Assembly: GCA_963970005.1 (NCBI GenBank)
Contig: CAXAMN010018613.1
Coordinates: 1-64,000 of the forward strand
Direction: 5' to 3'
DNA: 64,000 nt
Source of the DNA: Durusdinium trenchii
Taxonomy: Eukaryota > Sar > Dinophyceae > Suessiales > Symbiodiniaceae
Below the pieces are notes generated by a model, which had not been told where the DNA came from, did no database searches, and saw nothing but the letters and a program-made list of their open reading frames with translations. A program made the position numbers and the translations under genes. Positions 10,722 through 19,838 of the stretch are shown here, piece after piece. The first letter of the stretch is position 1; every line of letters starts with the position of its first letter.

Positions 10722-10948
10722 TGTCGTTGGTTTGAACCTGAGGTTCCTGCGGATTCATGTTCAGGCACCTGACTCTGTTTGCCACCTCCTGTCTCTTGGC
10801 TTGGACCGGATCCATAGGGATCCCTTTGGCCTTTCACTTTCGATGAACCCGTTCATCCCATGGCTGCGCGCTGAAAAGCTTGGAGGCGGCATTGCGGCTG
10901 CCTTGGACTTTGCTGGTGGGACCCTGAGGTCCCCCACTGCTACCGACA
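10722..10948 (+). repeat. 3' LTR of element 2
   Basis: 227 bp, with the same termini as the 5' LTR. The short G-rich run TTAGGGGCG just before it is a weak polypurine-tract candidate. The length difference between the two LTRs implies indels after insertion or during template switching. Confidence 0.9.
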
Positions 10949-11027
10949 CTCTTCCACTTACCGTGGAGACAGGAGGTTCCGGAATTGGAATCTCAGGTTG
11001 AGGATTGCTCTTGGCCATTGCTATCCT

Positions 11028-11579
11028 TCAGACTTCTGGGTTCTGTTCTACCGCTGTCCAGTGTCCGCGTCCTTCTGCCGATAGATCGGCTGCGGCCAAG
11101 GCATTGTCGAATTGCTCCTGAGATGTCGACTGCATTAAAATATACATGATCGTGTTGTGATCCTGCTCAGGAGTGTGGTCGATCTTCTCGTTGATAAAAG
11201 TCTGAATCGCATCTGCCGTCGCCAAATGTAAGTTGTCACCCCATAGATAGAGAACAACGTGGTCCTGAGCTGCAGCAGCTCTTCTTTCTAACCAGCTTCG
11301 GCCAGCATGGACAACCCCTTGGCGATCCCGTTGTCGCTCTCGGCGTTTCTTCAGGTTCATTGTCATGTCATCTTCAGCGAGGATACGCTGTGTACGAAGC
11401 TCTGCCTCCTGTATTGAGTCAATGGAGGGAGATGTCGGTGAACCTGGTGCTCGAGATCGTAAAAACTCGGAAACTGCCGGAGGAGCGCTTTCTCGCTTGT
11501 CCGCCGCTAGAGCGGCTTCATTCTCTTGTTCAGCCAGTTCAGCAAAATCTGCTGGCTGAGGAGAATCTGCAGGTTCCAT
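11028..11579 (-). CDS. Uncharacterised charged ORF after integrase, element 1
   Basis: 183 codons of acidic and Ala-rich sequence, then a basic patch (LKKRRERQRDRQG), then a more ordered segment (VVLYLWGDNLHLATADAI ... TIMYILMQ). I recognise no domain. In a Ty1/copia element reverse transcriptase would normally follow here, yet no RT motif (FxDD, NP, SxG) is present. Palindromic 12-mers at 11078-11089 and 11504-11515 are translated as ADLSA and AALAA. Upstream, 11580-11660 holds a CAT/CAG trinucleotide run. Confidence 0.4.
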   Translation of the reverse strand: MEPADSPQPADFAELAEQENEAALAADKRESAPPAVSEFLRSRAPGSPTSPSIDSIQEAELRTQRILAEDDMTMNLKKRRERQRDRQGVVHAGRSWLERRAAAAQDHVVLYLWGDNLHLATADAIQTFINEKIDHTPEQDHNTIMYILMQSTSQEQFDNALAAADLSAEGRGHWTAVEQNPEV

Positions 11580-11584
11580 TTCCG

Positions 11585-11615
<31 letters not shown>

Positions 11616-11741
11616 ATCAGCATCATCATCATCGTCATCATCATCATCATCTATAGAGCGGATGGACTTACTGCAGAGCGGCGGCGGCCAGTAGTGACCA
11701 TTCCGCCTTCGATCACCTCTTCACTCGGAGTGTCCGAGAGA

Positions 11742-13259
11742 TCACCGCTGCGTTGTGCAGCATTTGCTTTTGCCTGTTCGACCAGGTGGTCTGGCTCGAC
11801 GTTCTGTCTCCGGTATGGTTGCCGGGATGTCACCTGGAAGAAAAGGACCTGAAGACACGTTGAGTTTAGCGCTCAAGTCGCGTCTGACATCATCTGCTTG
11901 TTTTGCCTCTAGATAGGCCTTGGTTGCAAGCATCCTAACTGCTTCTATCTTCTTCTCTGGCGTTGGAACATCGGAAGTTAACTGAGAAGGAGTAGCAGTC
12001 TCTAAGTTCAGGATGTCTGCAGGTCTACGACCACATGCCATCTCTAGCGGAGTCACACCACCGTACGTAACGGAGGAATTCCTAGCAAGGCGAGCTTGAC
12101 GGACCCATTGTCGATAAGTGACATCCGCTAGTGCGGGATCGTCTGCCAAAGAATTCACCATCAATGTTACCTGTTTCTTGAAAGTACGAACTGCAGCTTC
12201 TGCTCGATTAGGCCATGGTGTTCCTGGTCCTAGTGCAATCGGCCCAATGTTTCTATGAGCATAAAAGTCTTCAAAATCTGGCTGCGTGAACGCTTGATCA
12301 CCTACAATCGTCTTGGGATTGATTTGGTAAGCCTCAAAGTATTCAAGAAACAAGTTGATGGTTTCCTTGGAGTTCATCGTGTTAACCACATATTCTGTTG
12401 ACAAAGACGTAGCACCGTCGAACAGTATGAGAAAAACAAGTTTCTTCTCGCCACCTTCAACGTCAACCATACCATGATCAACAAAAGTGAGTTCACCGAA
12501 TGTTTCACTGCGCACGCCTGAAACCTTGGCACGCGAAGGTGCTCTCTTGGGAGTCTGGCGTGTATCACAAGTCTTTACCACAGCGTCATAGTGTTTGTAA
12601 ATATCTTCTGGAAGTTTCAATTCAGAAGTTCTTCTTCTGAGTTGATCAGTTGACATGTGGTAATGTTTCAAGTGAAGTCGCAGTAACTCGGTAGGAGAAC
12701 TCAATTTGTCATGTATTCGTTTCAGAGCTATGGGCATGGTGACTGTTGACTTAGGCTTTATCTTCCCTGGTTCTTTCTTCTCTTCGACTTTTGGCTCGTC
12801 CGGTACAGGCTCGCGACTATCCGGCCTTGCCTCCTCATCGTCCTTCTCGACAATCTCTACATCAGGCGCACGTCGGGAACTGCTTGCACTTCCGCTAGGG
12901 CGGAAGCCAACGTCTGGGGTTTCCGTTGGAATCGTACGAACTTTGTCGTCTGCTGATGTACGAGGCTTCATCTTGATAGTATGTCGAACTGGGCGAACAT
13001 CCTCAGAGGACTTATCTGGCTTAGCCGGTAGTTCGGCAGTATCCTTTGTCTTCTTGCAAGTCTTGTCGTAATTATGAGGTCTGTGTTTGCCGTTGCAAGC
13101 TGGACAAGTAATGGCTGCAAAACTGTGAGACGGTTGTCGATCTGCGCGAGCAAGGTCGAGGACATTAAGAATGGTATGGTCGGAAGTTGATACGGACAAC
13201 GGAAAGTTCTTTAGACCAAGCTTCTGGCAAGTAAGGAATTCTCCGGCTGCAGTATGCAT
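11742..13259 (-). CDS. Integrase (DDE) of element 1
   Basis: An open frame of 505 codons, the longest in element 1. Residues about 52-68 hold a Cys/His cluster (CPACNGKHRPHNYDKTC). Residues 100-180 are charged and disordered-looking. A degenerate HHCC-like zinc region lies at about 195-232 (LRLHLKHYH ... VVKTC); its second Cys is not apparent. The catalytic core runs from about 250 to 400, with D in TFVDHGMVD (about 260), D in TIVGDQAF (about 321) and E in NRAEAAVRTFKK (about 354), which together fit the DDE triad. The D-to-E spacing is 32 residues, slightly shorter than the usual 35. The GTPWPNRAE block and the later TPLEMACGRRP match the rve fold. Integrase would insert element cDNA into chromosomal DNA. 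Three palindromic 12-mers lie inside the frame and keep it open. Confidence 0.85.
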   Translation of the reverse strand: MHTAAGEFLTCQKLGLKNFPLSVSTSDHTILNVLDLARADRQPSHSFAAITCPACNGKHRPHNYDKTCKKTKDTAELPAKPDKSSEDVRPVRHTIKMKPRTSADDKVRTIPTETPDVGFRPSGSASSSRRAPDVEIVEKDDEEARPDSREPVPDEPKVEEKKEPGKIKPKSTVTMPIALKRIHDKLSSPTELLRLHLKHYHMSTDQLRRRTSELKLPEDIYKHYDAVVKTCDTRQTPKRAPSRAKVSGVRSETFGELTFVDHGMVDVEGGEKKLVFLILFDGATSLSTEYVVNTMNSKETINLFLEYFEAYQINPKTIVGDQAFTQPDFEDFYAHRNIGPIALGPGTPWPNRAEAAVRTFKKQVTLMVNSLADDPALADVTYRQWVRQARLARNSSVTYGGVTPLEMACGRRPADILNLETATPSQLTSDVPTPEKKIEAVRMLATKAYLEAKQADDVRRDLSAKLNVSSGPFLPGDIPATIPETERRARPPGRTGKSKCCTTQR

Positions 13260-13269
13260 AAGTTCAAAC

Positions 13270-13755
13270 TCAAGATCTGAATACTGAACAAAATCGGAAC
13301 CTTACCCTTATATCCAGAATGTCTATGGTGGTCGAAACAAAACTTCCGTTAGAACGGGCAAAGTACATGACCAATCTCTGAGTGATCGCGGACGTTTCCC
13401 CGTTTGCGAACGTAAACATACTCCGACATGGTACCGTCTTGAACCAAATAAGGTTTGGTTCCTGTTTCGAACATGCCTGCATCAAACGGTTCACGGCATG
13501 TCTCGATCCCATCGACTGCGTGCGTCCTGTATCTAATATCGCGAACGTCGGCTCTTGGCTAAGGTCAATCACTGAACTAAGGTTGAAGGATTGTTCAGAA
13601 TGTTGGGCGCAAAAGGGTACAAGTGAAGTCTGTTCTGACTTTATGTCTTTGTGTCTTCCTTCTGCGCAAGCGCCGAAAGCATTAACCGTTAGTTCAGTTG
13701 TAGCGTTCTCATGCGCGTGCGAAATATCATTTTGTCGGTCTGTCTTGTCCGACAC
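13270..13755 (-). CDS. Retropepsin-like aspartic protease region of element 1
   Basis: The open frame contains FAILDTGRTQSMGS about halfway, which fits the DTG active-site loop of retroviral-type aspartic proteases, followed by MFTFANGETS, a flap-like segment also seen in dinoflagellate copia proteases. The frame ends at 13270. The C-terminal half of the protease probably continues in the integrase frame, whose first residues (LTCQKLGLKNFPL) resemble the usual protease tail, so a frameshift lies near 13300. Family proteases cut the polyprotein into Gag and Pol parts. It lies between gag and integrase, as expected in Ty1/copia. Confidence 0.6.
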   Translation of the reverse strand: MSDKTDRQNDISHAHENATTELTVNAFGACAEGRHKDIKSEQTSLVPFCAQHSEQSFNLSSVIDLSQEPTFAILDTGRTQSMGSRHAVNRLMQACSKQEPNLIWFKTVPCRSMFTFANGETSAITQRLVMYFARSNGSFVSTTIDILDIRVRFRFCSVFRS

Positions 13756-13814
13756 CCGTTGTGCTCTACACAGTACGAATTCGAAGTGAAACTATCGTGC
13801 CGTCCGGACTGATA

Positions 13815-15272
13815 TCAGTCTTCTCCATAATAACCCCAGTCCTCGGTACCTACACCGCTCGCATCATCACCTTGCCAAGAGGTGCTGTTTGCTGTCGTTG
13901 ACGTGGCAGAGGGATCTTCTGTCATATTGGCCTTGCCTTTCTTGCTCTTTCCCTTGGCCTTTCCTGCAAATGGTTGTTGATCCTTGCCTTTGTTTCCTTT
14001 TCCGAAATATGGCTGTTGCCATTGCGGGGTGTAAGACTTGTTGCCTTTCTTGCCTTTACCTTTACCAAGGAAGGAGGAGTCCGGATCTTCATATTCGAAT
14101 TGAATTTCTGTCATGTGCGAACTGCCTTTTCCCCGACCACGGGGTCTGAAACCTGGCCTCTTTCGACCTTTTCCTTTGCCTTTCCTGAATTTTCTGCCGC
14201 GGATTTTCCTTCTACAATAGCCGTGTCCATCAGCCTTCAACGCAAGGAAATGATCTTCGTCGTACAGCGCCATGAAACCTTGTTCACTGGTTGTTTCATC
14301 GGTCGCCAATAGCCTTCTTGGCCATCCATGGCGCCGTGTTCTTCGATGAAGTATGTTCGACGCCTACGACCGCTAGGGCGGTGTTGAAGCTGTGGATCGC
14401 TAATGCTGGTTCTACTTACGCAGAAAAGCTGTAGAAACTGTGTCTTGACTGCCTGATACTCGTAGCTTTCCATTGGAATGTTTTGTGCATTCATTGCTGA
14501 TACTGGGCGTTCTCGCTGTTGCTCATTCAAATCTGCCTGCGCAATGAATATCGTTGCAATCAAATTCCCAGGTAATGGAATGCGGCTCGCTGCGCTTGTC
14601 TGGCGGCTTCTGTTCTTTGATTGTTTCCAAATTTCCTGTACAGCATCGGGTCTATCTTCTGCGTCAATCCATCGCTGCGATTTCAGCACGTTGCTGCGCA
14701 GTCAATGTGTTAGTGAAATCGACTGACTGTGGCGCCGGAAAGTCTCGGTAGAGGTCCATCCATGCGTTTCGCAAACGTCTCATGGTGATTTCAAAAAGAC
14801 CAACCCAGGTGACCATCTCACGGGAACCACGCCATTGTCGAAACAACTGAAGGAATCTACTCAGAAACACACGTTGATTGTCCTTGGTGAAAAATGGACG
14901 AAGTGTTCGTTTCAAATAGTCAACTCCATGATCTGCATCTGCGAGTAGACGGTTCTCTAGCATGCCTTTATAGTGTGCGGCTGCGCCTACAAGGCTGTTC
15001 TTCAAGCTAGGACCGTGTTTGCGAGGAGCCAATGTTGTCAGGTTCAACCAACCACGCTACGCAATCTTCATACTCAAACCAGGATGTTAAAAGTCGGTGC
15101 AATCTTCGGAGTCGCCCTAACCTGACAGGCTTCGGGAACCTGTGCTGCGTACGCATCTGGCCTACGATGCCCCGCCGCTAGAGCGGTCTCAGGGCTTGTT
15201 GGTGTCTGGGTTTGTACCATCTGGATAATAATCTGATGCACGGCCTTCTTCTGAACTCTCGCTATCGCTCAT
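13815..15272 (-). pseudogene. gag polyprotein of element 1 (frameshifted)
   Basis: The likely start is the ATG at 15272 (MSDSESSEEGRASDYY...), about 80 bases inside the primer site. This frame stops after about 26 codons, beside a palindromic motif. The capsid-like part continues in other frames: a WFEYEDCVAWL segment near 15070, then 15047-14664 (GVDYLKRTLRPFF... FLSRFLQLFRQWRG), then 14689-14237. A third frame, 14309-13815, is rich in Gly and Lys (repeated GKGKG) and ends GTEDWGYYGED; it would be the nucleic-acid-binding tail. At least three frame changes separate the blocks, so the copy cannot make intact Gag. The capsid-like pattern resembles gag proteins that I associate with dinoflagellate copia elements; that link is from memory, not a search. 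Confidence 0.6.
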
Positions 15273-15353
15273 TGTGTGCTAGCTGTAGCGGCTCTACTCG
15301 AACGAAGGTGCGCCGAAGCACACCCGTTAGTTCGGGATTTCTGGAGCAACGAA

Positions 15354-15365
15354 GCTCCGCTACCA
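15354..15365 (-). other. Primer binding site of element 1 (tRNA-iMet type)
   Basis: On the minus strand the sequence is TGGTAGCGGAGC, three bases from the LTR end. The TGG start pairs with a tRNA CCA tail, and the string resembles the initiator-Met primer site of plant copia elements. The same 12 bases sit just after the 5' LTR of element 2. Confidence 0.75.
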
Positions 15366-15368
15366 CTT

Positions 15369-15590
15369 TGGGGGTGGAATCCCCCGCAGTGGAGCGTACA
15401 GTCCTCAGTATCGACCTGGGTCTAGCTTACAACGTAGCAATCCCACAAGAGCGTGCGAGCGAAGAGCTGCGGCTTTTTGTATCGCGCAAGATGCACCTTG
15501 AGCCAAATGTAATGGCCGGTTCATATGCATTGCGTAAGAGCGCGTGTAACTAGAACCATCATGCGAATGGGCGCCCAAAAGCCAGAAACA
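15369..15590 (-). repeat. 5' LTR of element 1
   Basis: This repeat matches 3291-3525 almost throughout, with small indels (for example around 15455-15465). On the plus strand it begins TGGGGGTGGAATCC and ends AGAAACA, giving the TG..CA termini of an LTR. It directly abuts the primer site on the coding side, which makes it the 5' LTR of a minus-strand element. It contains a spliced-leader-like stretch at about 15497-15516. Confidence 0.85.
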
Positions 15591-18429
15591 GGGGTGCCCC
15601 CCCCAATGCCCCCTCCCCTCCCTTTTATTGATTCTTTCAATAACCCCTCCCCCTCGCAAAGGAATATATATTTCAATTGCAGACTGAAACGTCTAAGGGG
15701 GGGACCAAAGTGAATTGTACGAGGCTCTTCGACTCCTCCCTCGCCCTTGCGAGAAAGCACCATGCCAAATGCCCAGAAAAGACAATATGAAAGCCGATGT
15801 TTTCTCAAAAGCATCTCCGATGCTTGGGTTCTCGTTTAGTCGCTAGTGCCGCGGAAGAGCGAGACAAAGCACGCGTTGTCGGATTGTCGGGGACGGAAGA
15901 TGGATGTGGAGGTGGGAAGGGAAGACGGAGGGGAAGGAAGGGAGGGGGGAAGCCCGTTGAAAGGTGAGTGGAGCTGTGTTGCGGGGCTGATACGATGGTG
16001 TTGGGTGTCCAAAATGTGCACAATGCATGCGCCAGACAGTCAAGTCATGGCCAACACGGCAGGATTGCCAAAAGCGCAATGCGTGAAATTGGATGGTTGG
16101 AACGAACCATGGAGGGGGCTGGTGCTGCTCCATGCTTCCTGGAACGGTTGTCAGAAGCCATGTTGCAATCGTTTTTTGACCGTATTCGAGGGCTTTAAAA
16201 ACTGACCAAGGGGCGGACGGGGGTGTATATGGCAGACAGGGGTGGACGGATGCGCACCAGAACCGCGACGCTTGAAATATCATGGTTGCCACGAAGCTTG
16301 GAGGGGGCTGATGCTTCGTTTTGGCCTGCTAATGTGTGTTTGTCTATTTTCCTGGGCTGTGCGTTTCTTTTTGCTTTTGGGTCCGCGGGCTCACCTTGTT
16401 TTTTAGTGTTCGGTTGACTCAGCCAACAACACTTTGCGCTCGTGGCACAAAAGCGTTTCGTTGCTGCCCTCCCTCCGCGTCCCCTTGATCCTTCCACACC
16501 CCTCGCTTTCCCCACTGTCCTCAAGTCAGTCTTGCGTGTCAGGAGAATGTGGCACCCATTGGAGACAGGGCTGATTGGTATGCCAGAGGTGCCCCAGGTG
16601 GGTTGCTGAGTGGCCGAGACGCAACAAGGACACAATTGGATCCAAACCAAAACGATTTCCCAACTTCACTTGATCCGAGGTCATCATTCGAGGGCCCTAT
16701 GATATGGGCGGCTGTGGCGATTTGGAGGTGCTAATCAAGGATCAAGATGCTTCAAACAGACAAGGGGCATGTCACATGCAGCATGTCCATGAGTTCTGCC
16801 TTAAAGGCTACAGACATCTCTTTCTATATATATAGACAGAGATAAGAAAGTGTGGTTTCGTGAAATTGGTGTCTGTTGAGACCAATTTCATGTATTTTGC
16901 TGAACTGGTTTTTGCCTTTGTTTCTCCACAGGTCATCGCAGACACGTGCGATGACCCAGCATTTGCAGTTGTCAGAACTGGGAGATTGCGATGTTTGACT
17001 GGCAGATACGAGTTTTCTTTGTCGGCTAGACCTCCCAGACACGAGACAGGGACAAAAATGCGGAGGGCTGATCAAACGATCTAGGTTGCTACTTGGAGAA
17101 GCTCACAATGAAACTGGGTAATGCCTGGGTGAGAGTTAGCGTGAAAGATGTTTGAAAACTGTTTGCTCAACGCTGAGGAGCTCCCTGAGTGGAGGACGGC
17201 GCTGGAAGAGCGTTGTTTGGGAGTGTTTGGAGACAAGGCGAGATGTTCCGAGCAGCAGAATTAAACAAGGAGGAATGCTTGAATCAAAAAGATACAGAAA
17301 AGTCAATCAGATTTTGTTTGCTATTCAGCATCCAAGCAGGCTCGTCAAAAGCAATCGATGCCAGCAGTTGATGCAAACAATGCTATTTATATAACTTATA
17401 TATAGAACGAACATATATATATATATATACGCACATGTTTTGCCAGCCCAGTAACTACCAGCATGTAAGCGTCCAGCATGGCGCCTTGATTCCAGAAAGG
17501 GTGGCCGCAGGCCTGATGGTACGTTGCCTCAAGAAAGCCAGGATCGTTTGCTGGCACCTTAGTTCTGGTCCCCGTTCTGATATCGCGAAGCTGCCTTCAA
17601 CCATAGACATGCCGAAGTAACCTGCTCCGGATCATCCCAGACAAGATTGGATCCACCGAAGAAATGTGCAGAAAGCAATACAACAATAGGCAACATGCAT
17701 ATAACTTCAGGAACTCATAGGGATAGTGTTGTTGACAGCTATTGATGTACTGTAGAACTTTCAACGCTTGCACGTAAAAAAAAGGCTCACCAACATGTTG
17801 ACATGTTTTGGATAGCAGGTGGGACAAGTGTTGCAAGTTCGGGGTCAAGCAAGGCAACTACTGGGTAATTGAGTGATTTGAAAGCCAAGATTGGGATTCT
17901 TCACATTTGTAGAAATTCTCAACTTGGTATGCTATTGCAACATCAACCGTTTCACGTGGCAGTTGTTGCGGATGCAGGATCAGGGCCTCGCATGGGCTTT
18001 TACTGTTCAGCATTACCTTTGCCCCATCCATGTAGCACGTATGCCCTAAGCTGTTTGTTCGCATTATATAATGGCTCAGTGGCTTCCAGCTGAAGTAGAA
18101 TTGAATTTTTGAGTCTTTGAGGTACTCTGCTTGTCAGACACGGATTACTCCCTTGATGGCGCAAAAGCTTTGAGCTGAGAAATGAAGCTTGCTTCTTTCT
18201 GACCTTGCAACTTTGCAGTTGCAAACATGTCAAAATGTGGAGAGGTCATAAGATGAAATGTCTCTGATGATGAGCATTTCGAAACCTTTGCCTTTGTCAG
18301 GCCATGGTGTGGACTAGACTTCAAACCAAAAGGTGTGGCACAGACGCGAGGGCTCCAAGCCGCTGACAGTTGCGGTGATCCAATTGATTTTCTGAAACTG
18401 GAATCTGTATGAATCTAAATACGGTGCAT
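15591..18429. other. Intergenic; no supported gene
   Basis: No ORF shows a recognisable domain. Visible features are C-rich runs at 15591-15660, which mirror the left flank of element 1, a purine-rich tract around 15885-15965, and short (TA)n runs near 16825-16840 and 17395-17430. Confidence 0.6.
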
Positions 18430-18590
18430 ATGTATGTATGTAATGTAATGTAATGTAATGTAACGTAATGTAACGTAATGTAACGTAATGTAACGTAATG
18501 TAACGTAACGTAATGTAACGTAATGTTATGATATGATATGATATGGTATGGTATGGTATGTATGTATGTATGTATGTATTTGTTTTTCTT
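18430..18590 (-). repeat. Microsatellite target and 3' tail of LINE A
   Basis: From the left, (TAATG)n and TAACG variants pass into (ATGAT)n, (ATGGT)n and (ATGT)n, ending in ATTTGTTTTTCTTCTAGAG, the A-rich 3' terminus of LINE A read on the other strand. The mixed pentamers probably belong to the pre-existing target, while the pure (TACA)n part next to the element is its tail. Confidence 0.7.
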
Positions 18591-18653
18591 CTAGAGTGTT
18601 GTGCGGGTGCTCTTGTGGCTGGTCCTCTAGGACGGGTGCCTCAGTGCGGCCCT

Positions 18654-19838
18654 TCAGAAGTAGTCGACCGTGAAGGTGCCGGTAGCCGCCTCCTCGTCCC
18701 CACTGCCTCCCTGGTTTGCCATGCTGTGGTGTGTCGAGCTAGTCCAAGGACCTGGCAGGCTGGGTGTCATGGCCGGTGTCGTCTGCGGTGCCAGTGTGCC
18801 TTGGTCTCTCTGATCCAGCAGCGTGGTGAAATGCAGCCGTCGAGGCGTGGGTCTTGCATCTTGATGTGGCACTGCAGCCATGTTTCGCCTTGGGAGTCTG
18901 GTGGCTGAGTGCCGGTCAGATGCTGCTGTCTGTTGTTGGCTGCCTGAACCCTGGTCACTGGAGGTGTCAGGGCTGGAGCTTGATGCCTGTGTGGCTAGCT
19001 TGCGGAAGTATTCTTCAAGAGGTGGGGAGCCAGTAGTTCCGGCCCCTTTGCATGGCTTTTTGAAGGCCGTTGTGAGAATGAGCCTTTGTTGAGCATCAAG
19101 GTGAAGGTTCAGCCCGCACTCTGTGCAGTTGACTCGGTTGCCCTTTTGCCAAAGCACATGAGTGCTGTGTCCTTCATGTGACGCCTCATATGGCTGGTCC
19201 AGGCATGGTCCCTTGACGAAGTCTTGGAAGATCTGTTCATTGCTTCTTTTATGTATGTTTGCTCCACACTTGCAGCATCTCAGGTAGCCAGTGGTCTCTT
19301 CTAGCTGATGCTGCTGCTGGCCTGCTCCTTGCTCGTTCTGGTTGTGCAGGATCTGCTTGATGACTTGTTGTCGGGTCTGCTTTTTGGCCAGGGGTTGGTG
19401 ATCCTGGGCTGGTGCTGTGGACCTGGCTTCAAGGCTGGTCTGGGAGCATGCAGCTTGAAGATGGTCTTCTATCACCTGCACCGTGAGGCCCTGGTGCACT
19501 CGGAGGCCACAGTTGGCACACTGATAGCCACTTCTGTGCGGTAGCCATCTGTGTTGCGGAGCCTGCCATGGTTGTCTGCATTGGCTGATGAGCTGCTTTT
19601 TGTATTGCTTGGTGTTCTTGGCCTGGTGCCGATGGCCTTTCTGATGGATGTAGTGGTCCTTGGTGCTGTATATCAGCGCAAGGCGGTTGATGGCATGTTG
19701 GTAGATGAGCTTGTGATCCTCATCAAGGACTTTCTGCCAGTCTGTGCTCCTGCTGTTGTGAAAGGTTTTGGCCCTTTCCCATGCCGTCAGTGCTGCATCC
19801 CTTTGTCTCCTTCGGAGTTGAGGTTCACTGCCAGGTGC
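18654..19838 (-). CDS. C-terminal zinc-finger part of LINE A ORF2 (after frameshift)
   Basis: This frame picks up where the 1753-codon frame loses homology with LINE B (PGSEPQLRRRQRDAAL) and runs to the stop at 18654. It holds three finger-like repeats of the form CxxCGxxxH-x12/13-C: YQCANCGLRVHQ..., LRCCKCGANIHKR... and VNCTECGLNLHL.... The protein then passes through PRRLHFTTLLD and ends in VDYF. The same order is found in LINE B. Fingers at the end of LINE ORF2 proteins usually bind nucleic acid. Confidence 0.7.
   Translation of the reverse strand, partial: APGSEPQLRRRQRDAALTAWERAKTFHNSRSTDWQKVLDEDHKLIYQHAINRLALIYSTKDHYIHQKGHRHQAKNTKQYKKQLISQCRQPWQAPQHRWLPHRSGYQCANCGLRVHQGLTVQVIEDHLQAACSQTSLEARSTAPAQDHQPLAKKQTRQQVIKQILHNQNEQGAGQQQHQLEETTGYLRCCKCGANIHKRSNEQIFQDFVKGPCLDQPYEASHEGHSTHVLWQKGNRVNCTECGLNLHLDAQQRLILTTAFKKPCKGAGTTGSPPLEEYFRKLATQASSSSPDTSSDQGSGSQQQTAASDRHSATRLPRRNMAAVPHQDARPTPRRLHFTTLLDQRDQGTLAPQTTPAMTPSLPGPWTSSTHHSMANQGGSGDEEAATGTFTVDYF

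Larger units (their letters stand above)
7636..10948 (+). mobile_element. Element 2: nested LTR retrotransposon, internally deleted
   Basis: The LTRs (7636-7831 and 10722-10948) start TGTCG and end CGACA, and CTCTT flanks both outer ends (7631-7635 and 10949-10953) as a perfect 5-bp target duplication. Inside are a primer site, gag with a CCHC knuckle, a protease, and a terminal fragment resembling the end of copia RNase H. Integrase and reverse transcriptase are missing, so mobility would need proteins from a related element. It lies in opposite orientation inside element 1 and is therefore younger. Confidence 0.92.
7500..11018 (-). pseudogene. Small ORF of element 1 split by the element 2 insertion
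   Basis: An ATG at 11018 opens a Pro-rich frame (MAKSNPQPEIPIPEPP) that runs to 10954. The frame resumes at 7635 and stops at 7500. The two parts, with one copy of the 5-bp duplication removed, add up to 201 bases (66 codons plus stop), so the frame is preserved across the insertion. The product is hydrophilic and Pro/Glu-rich, with no recognised domain. Confidence 0.5.
4034..15335 (-). repeat. Dispersed 12-nt palindromic motif, about 20 copies in element 1
   Basis: Plus-strand consensus CCGNTAGNNCGG, often flanked by G and C, folding as a 4-5 bp stem with a 2-nt loop. Copies start at 4034, 4154 (one mismatch), 4681, 4834, 5555, 5731 (one mismatch), 6251 (TAA variant), 6513 (13 nt), 6791 (TAT variant), 7352, 11078, 11504, 12125, 12892, 13025, 13346, 13686 (variant), 14370, 15175 and 15324. 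None lies in the nested element 2 and I saw no full copy elsewhere. Inner bases covary in many copies (CCGTT..AACGG, CCGCT..AGCGG, CCGAT..ATCGG). Confidence 0.8.
3291..15590 (-). mobile_element. Element 1: LTR retrotransposon (Ty1/copia-like order) with KptA-like and EEP cargo
   Basis: Two near-identical direct repeats (3291-3525 and 15369-15590) start with TG and end with CA on the plus strand and bound a minus-strand coding region. A primer binding site lies three bases inside the right LTR. Reading from right to left it encodes gag, retropepsin-like protease, integrase, an Ala/Pro-rich stretch, a Tpt1/KptA-like domain, a Cys-rich region and an EEP nuclease-like domain. Gag-PR-IN order suggests Ty1/copia, but I see no reverse transcriptase or RNase H motif in any frame. 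The span is about 12.3 kb, of which 3.3 kb is the nested element 2. Most coding blocks are frameshifted, so this is a decayed copy. The target duplication is not clear: GGGG occurs on both sides, but the flanks are G-rich. Confidence 0.85.

Noticed and set aside
4034-15335. CRISPR-like array
   Set aside because: The palindromes are irregularly spaced, lie inside coding sequence and have no uniform spacers; the DNA is eukaryotic.
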